From: Voacanga thouarsii
Taxonomy: Eukaryota > Streptophyta > Magnoliopsida > Gentianales > Apocynaceae
Length of the DNA: 64,000 bases
NCBI GenBank assembly: GCA_026120185.1
Contig: JANUWF010001783.1
Span: forward strand, 9,734,001-9,798,000
Reading direction: 5' to 3'
Position 1 is the stretch's first letter, and each line of letters opens with the position of its first letter. The position numbers and the translations under genes were made by a program. Of this stretch, positions 61,481 through 64,000 are shown one piece after another. The notes under the pieces were generated by a model, which did no database searches, was not told where the DNA came from, and saw only the letters and a list, made by a program, of their open reading frames with translations.

Positions 61481-64000
61481 ATGGATCAGATGGATATGTC
61501 AAATAATTGGAAAAGATTTGATGCTTCAACAAAAGATTCTGACTTGCAAGATAATAAGGAGAATAATAGTTTGAACATTTTGAGTGATTGGGAACGAGGA
61601 CATCGAGTAATTGTGCTTCAAGTTCTATATTTTTTGTCCAAGCTATTCATTTGTTAGGAATAACAGCTGAATTAATTTCTATAGAGCAAGGTCCTAATCT
61701 AGAATCACAAGAATTGAGTATAAAAAAAGCAAGGATTAGCAATGAATTAATATATGATCTCTATTAGGATTCTTAAACATGAAAAATATCCACGAATCCC
61801 TTTTGAGGACCCAAACCAAATGATTAAAGTCAATTTAGGGGTTACAGAATTACCTATGTATCACCATAAGCAAGACTTCTACTTTCAGATTTACAGGCAT
61901 ACGCACACTTCGAACGATCACTAGACGTTGCAATGTGCGAATATCATCTATCAAATACACACAGCTAATTCAATTCCTTATCCGGAAGTGCTAGTGCCTA
62001 GGGTTTTTTGAGAGGCTAGATTTCTGGTTATGGATGCACGAAAATTTTATGAGAAAACTACCACAATAAGACTGCTAGGGTTTTCTTTTAATACCACACA
62101 AATTTCTTAGAGTCCAACTCTTATAATATTTTATCATATCTTATTTTAAATTCAAATTAAATTAAAAATGATATGATAAGATTCTGTCATTATCTCGGTA
62201 ATTTAACTAATTAATTTATCGAATCAAATTTTTATAATTTGGACATCCTCTAGATACATCGAATGTGGACTTATTTTTAGATTCATTATATTTGGTCATT
62301 TTTCTAGGTTCAATTAACCTAAACATATTTCCAGATACATCGAACCTGATTACTAGAAAAATAATATAACGTGTTCGCTTAATGTGTAACCCTATAGGTT
62401 CATTTAATACTGTCAGTGTACCCAAATCACATTTAAATGGCCCAAAAGTTATAAGCGGTTTCTAGCAAAACATTATAACTATCCAGGTTAAATGAAAATC
62501 AGTGATCTTTTTGAACCAAACCATAATTTTATATTTAATCATTTTGTCACACGATATCCAGATTAAGCATAAGGTACGGAACATGCCATCCTTATTAAGC
62601 TTAATCACCATTTCTTGATCTTATAGTAAACTGTTCAAACAAATGATATCAATGTCACAAATTGATATATTTGGATACGACCATATATTTTAATAGTCTA
62701 ACTTATCAAAGAGCCAATGGGCATCTCTCCCAAGAATATGAGGAACAAATTCATTCACTATCAATCATATTCCTCTCCCTGGTTTATTCTATATCCAACA
62801 ATGATTTTATTTATTATCTGGTTAAAGATAACTTTAGACAATGTCAAAATATAGAATTTATCAAGTAGAAAACTATGATGAATTCAGGTCGAAGGATTTC
62901 TAATATTATTAAAACTAGAAAGTACTTATGACATGTCCCATAAAATACTCTCACAGTGGGTCATGTCCAATACAATGTTCTCTAATATTTATTTATATTT
63001 TGACTTAATATCACATATATCCATGACTAGTAAAACATAGCTATCAAGTCACAAAAATACTAATTTTAATTTATTATTATTTTACTAATAATAGTCAATC
63101 AGGGACAATTTAAGAATAGTCATTATATTTGTTACAAGGTTTTACTATCAAGTCACGTACTTGATGACCACAAAACTAAATGCACTATTCATGAAAAAAA
63201 ATGTTTCGTATTATTACATAATACATAACGATAATAGTATAAGTACAAATTATTTTATGGCATATCCCTAACAATCTCAACACAAGTAACTATGCAAAAG
63301 ATATAATTAGAATGAGGCCTTATACTTTTTTAAGATTGCGTGAAATACTTCGAGATAGTGGACGATTACATGATAACAGAAATTTAATTGTCGAAAAACA
63401 AGTAGCTAAATTCTTATGGATATTGAGCCATGCTTCTAAGCAAAAGAAATATTCAGTTTTTCTTTTGTCAATTTATTGAGACTATTAGTTGTCATTTTCA
63501 TGCCATGTTAAAGGTAATTGTTGCAGTTGAAGATATTTTTTAGATAATCTACAGGGAGAGATGTGGCATTTCACATACAAAATAGTGGCAGATTTTATCC
63601 ATTTTTCAATGTATAGAAAAAATTAAACATATCAATTTACTGAAATTTCATATACATTCTATAAAAATAGTATAATAGTTCAATAATTCTATTTAAATTT
63701 TATTTAACTTGTAGAATTGTGTAGGTGCAATTGATGGGACTCATATTCATATAAAAGTGTCTAAATATGATGCATCAAGAGATCGTGGAAGAAATGAATG
63801 ACCAACTCCTAATGTTTTAGCAACTTGTGATTTTAATATGAAATTTACCTATGTTTTGCCTGGGTGGGAGGGGACTGCATCCGATTCAAGGATTTTAAAA
63901 AATGTTTTAAATAGAGAATATAGTCTTAAAATACTCCAAGTAAATTCAAATATATCTTTAGTAGTTTATTATTAACAAAAAAATTAGAGTACAACTTTAC
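61481..64000 (+). pseudogene. PIF/Harbinger transposase, interrupted and incomplete
   Basis: Starts at about ATG 61,481 (MDQMDMSNNWKRFDAST) and, after one frameshift near 61,625-61,640, reads LLGITAELISIEQGPNLES up to 61,761. There a solo LTR interrupts it. Across the insertion the frame resumes exactly: ELIYDL, then NTSNYAKDIIRMRPYTFLRL, and the helix-turn-helix part (LIVEKQVAKFLWILSHASK). After another frameshift comes HFHAMLKVIVAVEDIF, an intron to about 63,713, then the catalytic segment NCVGAIDGTHIHIKVSKYDA with the first aspartate of the DDE triad and VLPGWEGTASDSRILKN, with one in-frame stop in between. The rest lies beyond the window. The family inserts at TTA/TAA targets. Confidence 0.88.
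61762..63273 (-). mobile_element. solo LTR (1,512 bp) inside the Harbinger transposase
   Basis: Flanked by the perfect 5-bp duplication ATCTC (61,757-61,761 and 63,274-63,278). On the minus strand it begins TGTTAGGGATATGCC and ends GAATCCTAATA. There is no internal coding region, primer site or second LTR, so it is what remains after recombination between two LTRs. Removing it with one ATCTC copy restores the transposase reading frame, which proves the boundaries. Confidence 0.88.

Larger units (their letters stand above)
56030..64000 (+). mobile_element. PIF/Harbinger element, nested and truncated by the window end
   Basis: The presumed left terminus GACTTGATTTGGTTGGAG at 56,030 follows a TAA trinucleotide (56,027-56,029), the family's target. 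The element encodes a DDE transposase of the Harbinger type from 61,481 to beyond the right edge. Two later insertions interrupt it: copia-D (57,131-61,405) and a solo LTR (61,762-63,273). The left limit is inferred from its likeness to the Tourist MITE at 32,425; the right terminus lies outside the window. Confidence 0.6.

Overview
The window is nuclear DNA of a flowering plant, almost certainly a eudicot. Evidence: short exons with GT-AG introns, AT-rich intergenic DNA, plant-specific gene families (an SRO protein and a DUF1645 protein), and several plant transposon classes. I cannot name the species. There is no CRISPR array, bacterial operon or recognisable tRNA or rRNA gene.

Layout. (1) About 1-20,005 (+): the 3' half of an ATM-type PI3K-like protein kinase gene. 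I traced 28 exons from 4,517 to the stop codon at 20,003-20,005. They join in one frame for 913 residues and cover part of the FAT region, the kinase domain and the FATC tail; the 5' exons lie left of the window. Two antisense Ty1/copia elements sit in its introns: copia-A (566-4,302, target duplication ATATC, carrying a Stowaway-type MITE) and copia-B (12,132-16,570, target duplication GTGGA, carrying a non-autonomous hAT element and a 262-bp inverted duplication). (2) 21,017-26,324 (+): copia-C, a degenerate full-length copia element. (3) 30,340-32,132 (+): an intact five-exon SRO gene (PARP-like plus RST domain, 369 aa). (4) 32,425-32,653: a Tourist-like MITE. (5) 39,780-40,748 (+): an intact single-exon DUF1645 gene. 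(6) 41,786-49,870: an 8,085-bp Mutator-like element with terminal inverted repeats of about 185 bp and a perfect 9-bp target duplication. It carries a decayed FAR1/Jittery-type transposase gene reading inward from the left and an intact 93-codon gene, with an RNase H1 N-terminal/viroplasmin-like fold, reading inward from the right. (7) 56,030 to the window end (+): a PIF/Harbinger element broken by a nested copia (copia-D, 57,131-61,405) and by a 1.5-kb solo LTR (61,762-63,273) inside the transposase coding sequence.

The three host genes are apparently unrelated: ATM is the double-strand-break checkpoint kinase, SRO proteins act in stress signalling, and DUF1645 proteins have no settled function. 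The rest is a layered transposon landscape in which target-site duplications give the order of insertion. The most interesting unit is the MULE, whose convergent two-gene layout recalls MuDR (mudrA/mudrB) but whose second gene belongs to a different fold. All domain names come from my own reading of the translations; no searches were run.
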